DNA of 64,000 nt, from the NCBI RefSeq assembly GCF_022811605.1, contig NZ_CP094533.1:3534001-3598000 (forward strand), read 5' to 3'. This stretch comes from Agromyces soli (GTDB lineage Bacteria > Actinomycetota > Actinomycetes > Actinomycetales > Microbacteriaceae). The notes below the pieces were generated by a model, which ran no database searches, was not told the DNA's origin, and saw nothing but the letters and a program-made list of their open reading frames with translations. Every line of letters begins with the position of its first letter. The stretch's first letter is position 1. The translations under genes and the position numbers were made by a program. Shown here one piece after another: positions 1-10,741 of this stretch.

Positions 1-136
1 GAGCCGCGTAGACCCGCACCGAGCGGTCGAGACCGCCCACGAGCGCCCACACGCCGACCACCGATGCGACGACGAGCAGCAGCCCGACCACCAGTCGAAG
101 GTCGACCGCCCTGCCCGGCCTCGTCCGCCAGCCCAT
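1..136 (-). CDS. SAF-domain-type membrane protein, N-terminal fragment
   Basis: Only the first 45 residues lie in the window; the gene runs off the left edge. The start is an ATG at 136, just inside an in-frame stop. Translation begins MGWRTRPGRAVDLRL and continues into one strongly hydrophobic segment (about residues 14-33), then a GLDRSVRVYAA stretch. A short basic N-terminus, one membrane helix and a following V-x-V-Y-A segment are typical of actinobacterial SAF-domain proteins (CpaB/RcpC-like), which often sit beside a small HTH gene as here. The SAF domain itself would lie outside the window, so this family assignment is inference from the N-terminus and the neighbour. Confidence 0.55.
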   Translation of the reverse strand, partial: MGWRTRPGRAVDLRLVVGLLLVVASVVGVWALVGGLDRSVRVYAA

Positions 137-246
137 TCACGCTCCCGCCTGCTCCCGCCGAACTCCTCGGCCCGTCCATCGTCCCGAGGGTGCGAGCCAC
201 ACGTCCGGAGTTATCCACAGACCCCGTCGTCCCCGCCCGCCGGGTC

Positions 247-252
247 GATAAT
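247..252 (+). promoter_or_regulatory. -10 box of leaderless HTH gene
   Basis: GATAAT followed by exactly 7 bases and the ATG at 260. No other leader is possible if transcription starts 7 bases after the hexamer. Same layout as twelve other genes in the window. Confidence 0.55.
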
Positions 253-259
253 CGAGGGC

Positions 260-553
260 ATGACCTCACCTGGACCGAGCGGCGAGCTCGGGCGATTCCT
301 GTCCCTCGCCGATACCGCGGAGCTGCTCGCCGTCGACGTGGGCACGGTCGACGGCCTCATCCGTTCGGGAGAGCTCCCCGCCATCCGCGTCGGCGAGCAC
401 GGTCCCTGGCGCGTCGAGCGCGCCCAGCTCGAGGTCTGGATCGACGAGCAGTACGAAGCGACCCGTCGTCACGCCGCCTGGAACGAGGGCGAGTTCGCCG
501 GCATCGCCGAGCTCTCGGGCGTCCGCCGCGGTGGCGTGCGTCCCGTGGACTGA
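260..553 (+). CDS. small helix-turn-helix (excisionase-family) DNA-binding protein
   Basis: A 97-residue protein. Residues about 14-65 read as a MerR/excisionase-type winged HTH: SLADTAELLAVDVGTVDGLI, then a wing region with IRVGEHGPWRV and a following ERAQLEVWIDEQ helix. This is the usual layout of HTH_17 domains, in which the protein reads a helix choice after LADTAELL. It is not near any integrase, so it is more likely a chromosomal regulator or accessory protein than a phage excisionase. The start at 260 is supported by a -10 box 7 bases upstream (leaderless). The divergent neighbour is the SAF-type membrane protein, which may share its control region. Confidence 0.8.
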   Translation: MTSPGPSGELGRFLSLADTAELLAVDVGTVDGLIRSGELPAIRVGEHGPWRVERAQLEVWIDEQYEATRRHAAWNEGEFAGIAELSGVRRGGVRPVD

Positions 554-644
554 TCGCGGTCGCCGCGTTCGCACCGCCACCGAACCCCCCGGGAGGACGT
601 TCGGGATTCCAATCGGAGCGGTGCTGCGGCCCCGCATCGGCCCC

Positions 645-1223
645 TCACATCGCGATCGTCGAGATCCGCTCGAAGGGCACGAGCCGGTAGCCGCGAACCT
701 CGGCCTCGCGCCGGGGCGTGCCCGCCGGATGCAGCGCGAGCTCGAGGTGATCTCCGCCGACCCGGTCGATCGTGCCCTGCCAGCTCGCGCCGCTGACGCC
801 GCGCACGAGCACCGCCGCACGACGACGGGCGAGGTCGCGGAGGACGAACCCGAATCCGATGCGCGCGGCGAGCGCGGTCGGCGACTCCGGGACGGGGGCG
901 AGGCTCGCCTGCAGCTCCTCCCGATCCCCGACGATCGCCTCGATCGCGGGGATCCGCACGATCAGCAGGCCGCCGACGGGCGGCTGGGCGCGCGCCGCCA
1001 GCCAGTCCCGGCCGAACGACTCGAGCGCCAGTGTCATGGCGCGGCCGTCGACGAGCTCGCACCGCAGCGGCCGCCCGAGCTCGTGCAGCGCTCGCGCCCG
1101 TTCCCGCACGGAGAGCCGACCGAGCCGATGCCGTTCCTCCTCGAGTGCGAGGGAGCGCTCCTCCTCTCGTTGCTCGTGCTCCATCTGCGCCGAGAGGTCG
1201 TCGATGAGGCGCTCGAATCGCAT
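645..1223 (-). CDS. conserved hypothetical protein
   Basis: A 192-residue protein that I do not recognise by function. The N-terminus (about residues 1-45) is highly charged and probably helical (MRFERLIDDLSAQMEHEQRE and a run of E/R), followed by a compact alpha/beta part with motifs such as RCELVDGRAMTLALESFGRDW, WQGTIDRVGGDHLELALH and YRLVPFERIS. The latter resembles small beta-barrel or LSm/SH3-like folds that describe base or ligand binding, but this is only an impression. An upstream extension to 1307 is possible but rejected, because the ATG at 1223 sits 7 bases behind a TAGGGT box on the minus strand. Similar genes are common beside Rv3235-like genes in this family. Confidence 0.65.
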   Translation of the reverse strand: MRFERLIDDLSAQMEHEQREEERSLALEEERHRLGRLSVRERARALHELGRPLRCELVDGRAMTLALESFGRDWLAARAQPPVGGLLIVRIPAIEAIVGDREELQASLAPVPESPTALAARIGFGFVLRDLARRRAAVLVRGVSGASWQGTIDRVGGDHLELALHPAGTPRREAEVRGYRLVPFERISTIAM

Positions 1224-1230
1224 GCCGGCG

Positions 1231-1236
1231 ACCCTA
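1231..1236 (-). promoter_or_regulatory. -10 box TAGGGT of leaderless gene at 1223
   Basis: On the minus strand TAGGGT is followed by 7 bases and ATG. No ribosome-binding site precedes the ATG, which agrees with a leaderless transcript. Confidence 0.55.
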
Positions 1237-1287
1237 GTCCAGACCGAGCCAGGACAGCCCGACGCTCTCCACAGGCGCCCAGATTTC

Positions 1288-1317
1288 TTGACAGGGATTC
1301 CAGGCACCGTCTAGCGT
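1288..1317 (+). promoter_or_regulatory. consensus housekeeping promoter TTGACA-18-TAGCGT
   Basis: A perfect -35 TTGACA (1288-1293), an 18-base spacer and a -10 TAGCGT (1312-1317). Expected transcription start is near 1325, giving a leader of about 78 bases before the Rv3235-family gene at 1403. It is the best sigma-70-type match I noticed in the window. Confidence 0.65.
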
Positions 1318-1338
1318 TCAAGCACGGGTCCCCCTCCT

Positions 1339-1352
1339 CCCCCGTTCGGGGG
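1339..1352 (+). other. small G/C hairpin in the leader of the Rv3235-family gene
   Basis: CCCCC (1339-1343), loop GTTC, GGGGG (1348-1352). It lies just after the predicted start of transcription from the 1288-1317 promoter and before a second -10-like TACGAT (1386-1391). It could be an attenuator or only a stable 5' end. Confidence 0.4.
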
Positions 1353-1402
1353 TGATCCGGTCGTCGGGCCGTGCTCGGCGATCGCTACGATCCAGGAGCA
1401 CG

Positions 1403-1846
1403 ATGGCCCCGCACTTCGAACCGGCGCAGACCGGTGACCCCGTCTACGACCCGACTCCACTCGACCGCGACGACTTCTTCGGTCCGCAGCCGGTCGGCCG
1501 GGCCGAGCTTCCCGATCCGATGCCGGTGCTGCGCAACCTCGCGCACTGCGTCGTCGAGGCGCTCGCGGGAGCGCGAGACCTCGAGCAGCTCGCGCGCTGG
1601 GTCACGGACGACGTCTACCGCGGGCTCGAGAAGCGAGTCGCCCTCGCCGCGCGGGCCCGCCGGGTGCGCGGTGCCCGCCCGCAGCGTCCGGTCTTCGCGA
1701 TCGGCACGGTCCGGGCCAGCGAGCCGGCCGACGGCGTGATCGAGGCCGTCGTGCTCGTGCACCAGCGCCCGCGCACCCGCGCCATCGTCATCCGGCTCGA
1801 GGGCTTCGACGCACGCTGGCGGGCGTCGGTGCTCGGGGTGCTCTGA
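1403..1846 (+). CDS. Rv3235-family protein
   Basis: A 147-residue protein with an acidic, proline-containing N-terminus (about residues 1-40) and a conserved C-terminal half. The latter has a helix (LRNLAHCVVEALAGARDLEQ), WVTDDVYRGLEKR, and a closing beta region PVFAIGTVRASEPADGVIEA and TRAIVIRLEGFDARWRASVL. This pattern matches the Rv3235 family found next to secA in many Actinobacteria. No biochemical role is established that I can name. The start at 1403 is preceded by AGGAG (1394-1398) at good spacing; the in-frame extension to 1352 has no ribosome-binding site. It converges on secA, with a strong hairpin between them. Confidence 0.85.
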   Translation: MAPHFEPAQTGDPVYDPTPLDRDDFFGPQPVGRAELPDPMPVLRNLAHCVVEALAGARDLEQLARWVTDDVYRGLEKRVALAARARRVRGARPQRPVFAIGTVRASEPADGVIEAVVLVHQRPRTRAIVIRLEGFDARWRASVLGVL

Positions 1847-1867
1847 GCGCGCCGATCGATCGCCGCT

Positions 1868-1887
1868 CGTTCGCTCGCGAGCGAACG
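1868..1887. repeat. perfect 20-base palindrome
   Basis: CGTTCGCTCGCGAGCGAACG is its own reverse complement. It lies between the Rv3235-family stop and the terminator hairpin at 1900-1938. It may add to termination or be a protein-binding site. Confidence 0.6.
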
Positions 1888-1899
1888 GCGGGGCGAACG

Positions 1900-1938
1900 C
1901 ACGAGAGCCGCGCATCCCTCGGATGCGCGGCTCTCGTG
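1900..1938. terminator. bidirectional terminator between Rv3235-family gene and secA
   Basis: A perfect 18-base-pair stem: CACGAGAGCCGCGCATCC (1900-1917) pairs with its reverse complement at 1921-1938 across the 3-base loop CTC. It sits between two convergent genes, so it can serve both. Confidence 0.85.
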
Positions 1939-1947
1939 TCGTGATCG

Positions 1948-4749
<2,802 letters not shown>

Positions 4750-4824
4750 GAAATGCTCTCCCAGTGTCGTCGGCCGCACCCGCTCGGGTGGAGGGCACGC
4801 CCGCTGCCGCCTGTGCAGACGGTC

Positions 4825-4830
4825 ATCATA
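4825..4830 (-). promoter_or_regulatory. probable -10 box of secA
   Basis: TATGAT on the minus strand, about 75 bases upstream of the secA GTG. No clear -35 was seen. Confidence 0.4.
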
Positions 4831-4913
4831 GCCATGCTAGTGGGCAGCGACCTGGACACGAGCCGGACGCCCGCCGAGCGGCGCCGGTGCGCCGGCCGCC
4901 GCTGACACGGACC

Positions 4914-4946
4914 GCGGGGCATCCGGCCCTCGACCGGATGCCCCGC
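4914..4946 (-). terminator. terminator after hpf
   Basis: A 13-base-pair perfect stem: GCGGGGCATCCGG (4914-4926) pairs with CCGGATGCCCCGC (4934-4946) around a 7-base loop. It begins 14 bases past the hpf stop on the minus strand, so it separates hpf from secA. Confidence 0.8.
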
Positions 4947-4959
4947 GCGATTCCTGCGT

Positions 4960-5664
4960 CTAAGAGGCGACCGCCTCGCGCCCCTTCGTGACCGGGTCGT
5001 CGACGACGGCGCCGGCCTGCTCGTCGATGCCGATCACCCCGTAGTCCCAGCCCTTGCGCCGGTAGACGACGCTCGGCCGGCCCGAGTCGGAGTCGACGAA
5101 GAGGTAGAAGTCGTGTCCGACGAGCTCCATGAAGTAGAGGGCCTCGTCGACGGTCATCGGTGCGGACGCGAACACCTTCCGGCGAATGACGACCGGCGTG
5201 TACACCTCGTCCTCGCCGTGCTCCTCGTGCTCGTCGACGACCGGGATGCTCCCCGTGCGCACCCGCTCGAGCACCTCGGCGTCCGCGGCCTGGACGCCGA
5301 CCCCGGTGAACCCGGCGTCCGCCGCCTCGCGCAGCGAGGTGTGCCGGTGGGCGCCGCCGCGGTGCACCTTCTTGCGGTCCTTCGCCCGCCTGATCCGTTC
5401 GAGCAATCGCCCGAGCGCCACGTCGAACGCGGCGTACTTGTCGCTGCCGTCCGCCTCCGCCCGGACGACGGGGCCGCGGCCGACGAGCGTGAGCTCGACG
5501 CGGTCGGGTCCCGGGTTCCCGTTCTTCTCGCTGTGGCGCACGAGCTTCACATCGAGCGCGATCGCTCGCTCGGCGAGGCGCGAGACCTTCTCGGCCTTCT
5601 CAGTGACGTAGGCACGGAATCGATCGGTGACCCCAAGGTTGCGTCCGACGATGTTCAGTTCCAT
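4960..5664 (-). CDS. hpf: long-form ribosome hibernation-promoting factor
   Basis: HPF binds 30S subunits and joins 70S ribosomes into inactive 100S dimers during starvation or stress. The 234-residue protein has both parts of the long form: an N-terminal S30AE domain (about 1-105, beginning MELNIVGRNLGVTDRFRAYV) and a C-terminal dimerisation domain (about 170-230, with MTVDEALYFMELVGHDFYLF and SGRPSVVYRRKGWDYGVIGI). The linker is acidic and His-rich. The start at 5664 follows GGAGG at good spacing; the in-frame ATG at 5691 is weaker. A matching promoter lies at 5730-5758. M. tuberculosis has its counterpart in the same position beside secA1. Confidence 0.95.
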   Translation of the reverse strand: MELNIVGRNLGVTDRFRAYVTEKAEKVSRLAERAIALDVKLVRHSEKNGNPGPDRVELTLVGRGPVVRAEADGSDKYAAFDVALGRLLERIRRAKDRKKVHRGGAHRHTSLREAADAGFTGVGVQAADAEVLERVRTGSIPVVDEHEEHGEDEVYTPVVIRRKVFASAPMTVDEALYFMELVGHDFYLFVDSDSGRPSVVYRRKGWDYGVIGIDEQAGAVVDDPVTKGREAVAS

Positions 5665-5729
5665 TACGGCCTCCATCTCCCGGCGTGTCACCCGGTTCTG
5701 AAGGGTGGTTGGACCACGCCTGTGCTGCC

Positions 5730-5758
5730 ACCGTAGCCCGCTTCGGGCCGCTTGTCAC
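5730..5758 (-). promoter_or_regulatory. hpf promoter GTGACA-17-TACGGT
   Basis: On the minus strand a -35 GTGACA (5753-5758) and a -10 TACGGT (5730-5735) are separated by 17 bases. The spacer holds a small GCCCG-CTT-CGGGC hairpin (5736-5748) just past the end of comF. The start of transcription would be near 5722. Confidence 0.55.
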
Positions 5759-6474
5759 GGAGAGTTCCCCGAAGATCTCCTGCGATGTTCATCCGCGCGG
5801 CGCGGGGTCTCGGCGAGCACGGCGAAGCCCAGGACCCGGCCGCCCCCGGATTCGATCGCCGCTGCCGCGGCGGCGAGGGTCGACCCCGTGGTGAGCACGT
5901 CGTCGACGAGGAGGAACCGCCTCCCGTGCGCCCGGTGCGCACGGAGCCAGCCGGAGGAATTCCGCCGCCTGGCCTCGGCATCGAGCCCCGCCTGGTCGAG
6001 ATGGCCGGCGACCGGCCGCAGCACGCGGGCGGCGCGCAGCCCCAGCCCGGTCAGCAGCCGTTCGACCGGCCGGTAGCCCCTCGCTCGGAGCGCCGCCGGC
6101 GTGGAGGGGATCGTGCAGAGTTCCAGGGCGTCGGGGCCGCCCTGGGGCAGCGCCCGCAGCGCCGTTTCGATCGCGGCGCCGAGTGCGGGCGCGAGCGCGG
6201 CCGCGGCATCGGTGCGGCCAGCATCCTTGTAGGCCCGGAGCACGGGACGCACCGCGCCGCGATAGCGGAGCCCGGCCCAGACGGCGCGCGTTCCGAGCGG
6301 TTCCCTGGCGACGAGCCGGGGCGCCGGCTCGAGTTCGCGCGCACAGGCCGGGCAGACGGCCCGGTCGAACGCCCCGCAGCCGGCGCAGGACACCGGGAGC
6401 ACGAGCGAGAGCGCTCCGGCGAGCGCGTCACGCACCACTCGGCCGGCCATGCGGCAAGGATGCCGGCGCGGCAT
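5755..6474 (-). CDS. comF: ComF-family phosphoribosyltransferase-like protein
   Basis: A 239-residue protein with the ComF plan: an N-terminal zinc-binding module (CAGCGAFDRAVCPAC; four cysteines as two CxxC pairs, near residues 30-45) and a C-terminal phosphoribosyltransferase fold with the PRPP loop FLLVDDVLTTGSTLA near residue 190. ComF members are linked to natural transformation in Bacillus, but in Actinobacteria the function is not established. It lies 73 bases downstream of lpqB on the same strand, in the same neighbourhood as M. tuberculosis Rv3242c. The start may be the ATG at 6474 or the one at 6450; neither has a strong ribosome-binding site. Confidence 0.88.
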   Translation of the reverse strand: MPRRHPCRMAGRVVRDALAGALSLVLPVSCAGCGAFDRAVCPACARELEPAPRLVAREPLGTRAVWAGLRYRGAVRPVLRAYKDAGRTDAAAALAPALGAAIETALRALPQGGPDALELCTIPSTPAALRARGYRPVERLLTGLGLRAARVLRPVAGHLDQAGLDAEARRRNSSGWLRAHRAHGRRFLLVDDVLTTGSTLAAAAAAIESGGGRVLGFAVLAETPRRADEHRRRSSGNSP

Positions 6475-6547
6475 CCCGCCACGCGTGCCGCGCCCCGAAC
6501 CGGGGAGGCGCGAGACCCGGACGTCGCTGGGGAGGAGGAGCCGGGGC

Positions 6548-8224
6548 TCAGCCCGCGAGCTGCGCGCCGAGGAAGCGCAGCCCGCTCGCCCGGACCTGCC
6601 AGCCCACTCCGCTCACGGTCTCGAGATCGCCGTCCTCGGTGAGCACGCGGTACTCGCGCGGGCTCGCCGTGGCATCCAGCTGCACGCCGCCGCCCGGGCC
6701 GTCGCGCCGCGTCGCGAGCCCGCCGAGCACCTGGCTGACGATGACGCTGCCGCCGTCCGTCGAGCTCAGGGCGACGACGGTCGTCTGGTCGAGCCAGCTC
6801 ACGTCCTCGGCCTCTCCGGAGTCGCCGGCCAGCACGAGCTGCACGGAGCCGAGCGACTGCGGCGCACCGTCGGCTGTGCGAGCGACGGCCACCGCGACGA
6901 ACCGGCTCGCGGCCCCGTCGTCGAGGAGGGCGATGAGCCTCGTCCCGTCGGGCGAGAGCTCCATCGACGCGATGCCGTCGCCGGTCCAGGGCGGCGCGAT
7001 CGCGATCGCGTTCCCGTCCGGGCCGGTCGCACGGAGCTGTCTGGGCGAGTCGGCCGGCACCGTCCAGAGGTAGCCGTGCGCGTCGATCGCCGGCGCGATC
7101 AGCCCGGCACGATCGTCGACCCGCACCGGCTGCTCGTCGGGCAGCACCCGGTAGACGTCGCCCTCCACCGAGCGAACCGCGGCCGACTGCGCGTCGGGCG
7201 CGACCGCCGCCGCCGTCGGCAGCAGCGCCGCGACCTGGTCCGAGAGCCCCGGGATCGGCTCGATGCCGTCGCCGGTCGCCGCGAGGTGGCCGAAGACGGT
7301 TCCGTCGTAGACCACGGGCCGGGAGTCGCCGACGGGGTCGGTCACGGCCGAGAACGTCAGCGCGCCGCCCTGGACCGTGCCGTCGAGCGAGAGCTGCACG
7401 TCGTCGACGTTCGGCACCGAGGCGAGGCTCTCCTTCAGCTGGAATCGCATCCGCTGCGAGGCCAGCTCATCGTCGGCCGTCGCGCCCTCGAGCGAGACGT
7501 CGGCCACGCCGCCGTCGATCGGCACCGCGTCCGGGTCGAGCTGGACCCCCTCCGGGAACGCCGACACCACGCCGGCGTCGAGCCAGTCGGCCGGCCCGGC
7601 CAGCAACGCCCGCACGATGCTCGTCTGCACCGACTCGCGCCCGGCGAACCAGCGCACATCCGGCACCGCGAAGCGGAAGTCGCGATCGTAGAAGTAGAGC
7701 GTGTGGGTGCGGTAGACGCGGGAGAAGTTCGACTCGTCCATCAGCACGCCCGCCGGGGCCTCGCTGATCCGCCACTCGTCGCCCACCTTCACGAAGCGGT
7801 AGTCGAGCTGGATCGGCGCCTGCGACAGCGCCGCCTGGTACTGGCCGTTCGCCGCGAGCTCCGCGGCCGGCACGGCGTCGATCTGCAGGTGCGCGTCGTC
7901 GATGCGGATCGTGTCGCGGTCGGCGAAGCGGTCGACGGTCGCGCCCTCCCCCGGCTGCCACTCGTCGGCGAACCCGGGGGCGAGGTACTGCCTGGCGACG
8001 GCGTAGTTGCTGCGCGGGCTCGTGGCCGCGTTGATGAAGCCGCGCAGGATCTCCTCCTGGCTCGCCCCGTCGGTCGGCGCGGGCGCCTGGAGATCGAGCT
8101 CGAGCGCTTCGTCGCCCGATCCCGGACTGCCGGCGTTCACCCCGCCCGAGCTCGGCAGCGAGGCGCAGCTCGCGAGCAGGAACGCGGCGATCGCCGCCGC
8201 CGCGAGCGCGATCCCCCTACGCAT
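6548..8224 (-). CDS. lpqB: lipoprotein LpqB, partner of the MtrAB two-component system
   Basis: A 558-residue secreted lipoprotein. The first 20 residues are a lipoprotein signal peptide ending in the lipobox LLASC (Cys20 is the lipidation site). The middle region (about 140-330) is a GerMN-type domain and the C-terminal half has the beta-propeller-like repeats of LpqB. LpqB interacts with the sensor MtrB and modulates MtrA phosphorylation in mycobacteria. The ATG at 8224 overlaps the mtrB stop by 8 bases, so translation is coupled. Gene order mtrA-mtrB-lpqB is the usual one. Confidence 0.95.
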   Translation of the reverse strand: MRRGIALAAAAIAAFLLASCASLPSSGGVNAGSPGSGDEALELDLQAPAPTDGASQEEILRGFINAATSPRSNYAVARQYLAPGFADEWQPGEGATVDRFADRDTIRIDDAHLQIDAVPAAELAANGQYQAALSQAPIQLDYRFVKVGDEWRISEAPAGVLMDESNFSRVYRTHTLYFYDRDFRFAVPDVRWFAGRESVQTSIVRALLAGPADWLDAGVVSAFPEGVQLDPDAVPIDGGVADVSLEGATADDELASQRMRFQLKESLASVPNVDDVQLSLDGTVQGGALTFSAVTDPVGDSRPVVYDGTVFGHLAATGDGIEPIPGLSDQVAALLPTAAAVAPDAQSAAVRSVEGDVYRVLPDEQPVRVDDRAGLIAPAIDAHGYLWTVPADSPRQLRATGPDGNAIAIAPPWTGDGIASMELSPDGTRLIALLDDGAASRFVAVAVARTADGAPQSLGSVQLVLAGDSGEAEDVSWLDQTTVVALSSTDGGSVIVSQVLGGLATRRDGPGGGVQLDATASPREYRVLTEDGDLETVSGVGWQVRASGLRFLGAQLAG

Positions 8225-9884
8225 CGGGCACCCCCAGGCTCTTCGTGTCGGTGGTGACGGTGTTCGGCGCCCCCGGGCCGTCGGCCTCCGGGTCGAGCGG
8301 CGCGAGCGGCAGCGGCGGCTCGGCGAACTCGCCGCCGGCCGCCCGCGGCACGGTCAGCCGGAACACGGTCCCCACCCCGGGCCGCGACCAGACGTCGAGC
8401 GCACCGCCGTGCACGACCGCGTCCTCGAGCGAGATGGCGAGCCCGAGGCCGGTGCCGCCGATGGTGCGGGTGCGGCTCGGGTCGGCGCGCCAGAAGCGGT
8501 CGAAGACGTGCGCCTGCTCCTCCTCGCTCATGCCGAGGCCGTAGTCGCGCACGCTCAGCGAGACCGCCTGCTCGTTGGAGTCGACCGCGATCACGATGGG
8601 TCGGCCCTCGCCGTGCTCGATGGCGTTGCCGAGGAGATTCCGCACGATGCGGCGGATGCGTCGCGGGTCCACGTGCGCGTCGAGGTGCCCGCCCGGCGCA
8701 TCGAGGCGGAGCTCGCTGCCGCGCTCCTCGGCGAGCTCGTGCATCGACTCGATGGCGTCGCCCGCGAGGTGCACGAGATTCGTCGGCTCGGTGGCGAGCT
8801 CGACCGAGCCGGCGTCGTAGCGGCTGATCTCCAGGAGGTCGGCGAGGAGCTGCTCGAAGCGGTCGGTCTGGGTGTGCAGGAGCTCCACGGTCCGAGCGGT
8901 CGGGCCGGGGAAGTCGTCGCGCTGCCCGTAGAGCACGTCGCCGGCCAGTCGGATCGTGGTGAGCGGGGTGCGCAGCTCGTGCGAGACGTCGGACACGAAG
9001 CGCTGCTGCACCACGGAGAGCTCGGCGAGCTCGCGGATGCGCGCCTGCAGGCTGTCGGCCATGCCGTTGAAGGAGGCCGCGAGCGTGGCGAGCTCGTCCT
9101 CGCCCTTCTCCGGCATCCGCACGCCGAGATCTCCCGCCGCGAGCCGGCGGCTCGTCACCGCCGCAGTGCGGATCGGTTCGATGACCCAGCGCACGACGAG
9201 GAGGGTGACGACGGCGAGGAGCGCGAGGAGCGCGATGGCGCCGACGACGCCGGTCGCCTGCATCTGGTCGAGCGTCTGCTGGGCGTCCGCGAAGTCGTAG
9301 CCGATGTACAGCTCGTACCGCCCCGCGCCCGGCACCTGGAGGTCGGAGCCGACCACGACGCCCGGATCGGCGCCCCCCTCGCCGTCGTCGAGGGCGACGG
9401 ACTGCCAGAACTGCCCGCCGGGGTTCTCCTGCACTCGTTCGCGCAGCTCGTCGGTGAGCACCGCCTCGAGTCCCGGCGCGATGCTGCCGAGGGGGGCGAT
9501 GGTCGACGGGTCCTGGTCGGGCGCGCGGTAGACGCCGATGAGCGAACTGCCCGAGCTCGACTGCACGATCTTCACGGTGGAGTCCATGAGGGACTGCATC
9601 GCCGCCTGGTCCGAGGCGTCGGAGGGGTTCAGGATGCGCTGCGCCGCCGCGGTCGCGTTGTTCGACGAGGCGAGCACCTGGTCGAGCTGCGTCTTGAACA
9701 GGTTGGAGGCGACGCTGAAGCTGATGTAGAGGCCGATGACGAGGATCGCGAGTCCCGAGAGCGCCAGCGTGATGAGCACGGTGCGGAACTGCAGCGAGTG
9801 GCGCCAAAGGGTCGCCAGCCGCCGAGGGACGCCCCGCCAGCGACCGATCCGCAGCGTCAACGGCGCCGCCTCGGTCGTGCTCAT
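8217..9884 (-). CDS. mtrB: MtrB sensor histidine kinase
   Basis: A 555-residue membrane sensor kinase. Two membrane segments (about 40-65 and 205-230) bracket an extracellular sensor part; a HAMP domain follows. The dimerisation/phosphoacceptor box VSDVSHELRTPLTTIRL is near residue 300, the N box NLLGNAIEHGEG near 417 and the G box GGTGLGLAISLEDA near 475. MtrB phosphorylates MtrA and acts on cell-wall turnover, division and osmotic stress. It starts 3 bases after the mtrA stop, so the genes are cotranscribed. Confidence 0.97.
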   Translation of the reverse strand: MSTTEAAPLTLRIGRWRGVPRRLATLWRHSLQFRTVLITLALSGLAILVIGLYISFSVASNLFKTQLDQVLASSNNATAAAQRILNPSDASDQAAMQSLMDSTVKIVQSSSGSSLIGVYRAPDQDPSTIAPLGSIAPGLEAVLTDELRERVQENPGGQFWQSVALDDGEGGADPGVVVGSDLQVPGAGRYELYIGYDFADAQQTLDQMQATGVVGAIALLALLAVVTLLVVRWVIEPIRTAAVTSRRLAAGDLGVRMPEKGEDELATLAASFNGMADSLQARIRELAELSVVQQRFVSDVSHELRTPLTTIRLAGDVLYGQRDDFPGPTARTVELLHTQTDRFEQLLADLLEISRYDAGSVELATEPTNLVHLAGDAIESMHELAEERGSELRLDAPGGHLDAHVDPRRIRRIVRNLLGNAIEHGEGRPIVIAVDSNEQAVSLSVRDYGLGMSEEEQAHVFDRFWRADPSRTRTIGGTGLGLAISLEDAVVHGGALDVWSRPGVGTVFRLTVPRAAGGEFAEPPLPLAPLDPEADGPGAPNTVTTDTKSLGVPDA

Positions 9885-9887
9885 GCG

Positions 9888-10568
9888 CTAGGTGGTGGCG
9901 CCGGCGCGGTAGCCCACGCCGCGCACGGTCATGACGATGCGGGGGTTGTCGGGATCGTGCTCGACCTTCGCCCGCAGGCGCTGCACGTGCACGTTCACGA
10001 GGCGGGTGTCCGCCTTGTAGTGGTACCCCCAGACCTGCTCGAGCAGCATCTCCCGCGTGAAGACCTGCTGCGGCTTCGCCGCGAGGGTGTGCAGTAGATC
10101 GAACTCGAGCGGCGTCAGGTTGATGCGCTCGTCGCCGCGGCGCACCTCGTGCCCGGCGACGTCGATCACGAGGTCGCCGACGCCGAGGGTCTCCGGCGCC
10201 TGCTCGGGGGCCGGGCGGAGCCGGGTGCGGATGCGCGCGATGAGCTCCTTCGGGTTGAAGGGCTTCACGATGTAGTCGTCGGCGCCGGACTCGAGCCCGC
10301 GGACGACGTCCGCGGTGTCGCTCTTCGCGGTCAGCATGATGATCGGGGTGCCCGACTCCGCACGGATGCGCCCGCACACCTCGATGCCGTCCATGCCGGG
10401 CAGCATGAGGTCGAGGAGCACGAGATCGGGCCGGGCCTCGCGGAACGCCTCGACGGCCTCGGCCCCGTCGGCGCAGAACAGCGGCTCGAATCCCTCGGAA
10501 CGCAGCACGATGCCGATCATCTCGGCGAGGGCCGTGTCGTCGTCGACGACCAGGATGCGTTGGGACAT
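9888..10568 (-). CDS. mtrA: MtrA response regulator
   Basis: A 226-residue OmpR/PhoB-type regulator. The receiver domain (1-115) has the acidic pair DDD near residue 10, the phosphoacceptor in VLLDLMLPGMDGIEV (Asp about 53), the conserved Thr/Lys region and KPFNPKELIARIR. The C-terminal winged HTH (about 130-225) includes LTPLEFDLLHTLA and the RLVNVHVQRLRAKVE recognition helix. The in-frame extension to 10952 is a shadow: the ATG at 10568 has GGAG at about 9 bases. A -10-like TACGCT lies about 50 bases upstream. MtrA is essential in mycobacteria and controls cell-wall hydrolase and replication genes. Confidence 0.98.
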   Translation of the reverse strand: MSQRILVVDDDTALAEMIGIVLRSEGFEPLFCADGAEAVEAFREARPDLVLLDLMLPGMDGIEVCGRIRAESGTPIIMLTAKSDTADVVRGLESGADDYIVKPFNPKELIARIRTRLRPAPEQAPETLGVGDLVIDVAGHEVRRGDERINLTPLEFDLLHTLAAKPQQVFTREMLLEQVWGYHYKADTRLVNVHVQRLRAKVEHDPDNPRIVMTVRGVGYRAGATT

Positions 10569-10741
10569 CGATTCACATCTCCGCTCGGGCCGGGGCTTCT
10601 GCGACGTGGCCGGTCGTCCCAGCGTAGCCGTTCGACGGCGGACGGAGCGGGATCGCGAAGGGAGGGGCGCGCTGTGGACGACGACGGCGCGTTCCCGGCG
10701 GGATGTGAAAGCATGGGAAGACCGCCGGAAGGAGCCCGTTC

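Noticed and set aside
64-690. Frame of 208 residues near the left edge
   Set aside because: Overlaps the HTH gene and the SAF-type gene; Arg/Pro-rich with no domain and no start signal.
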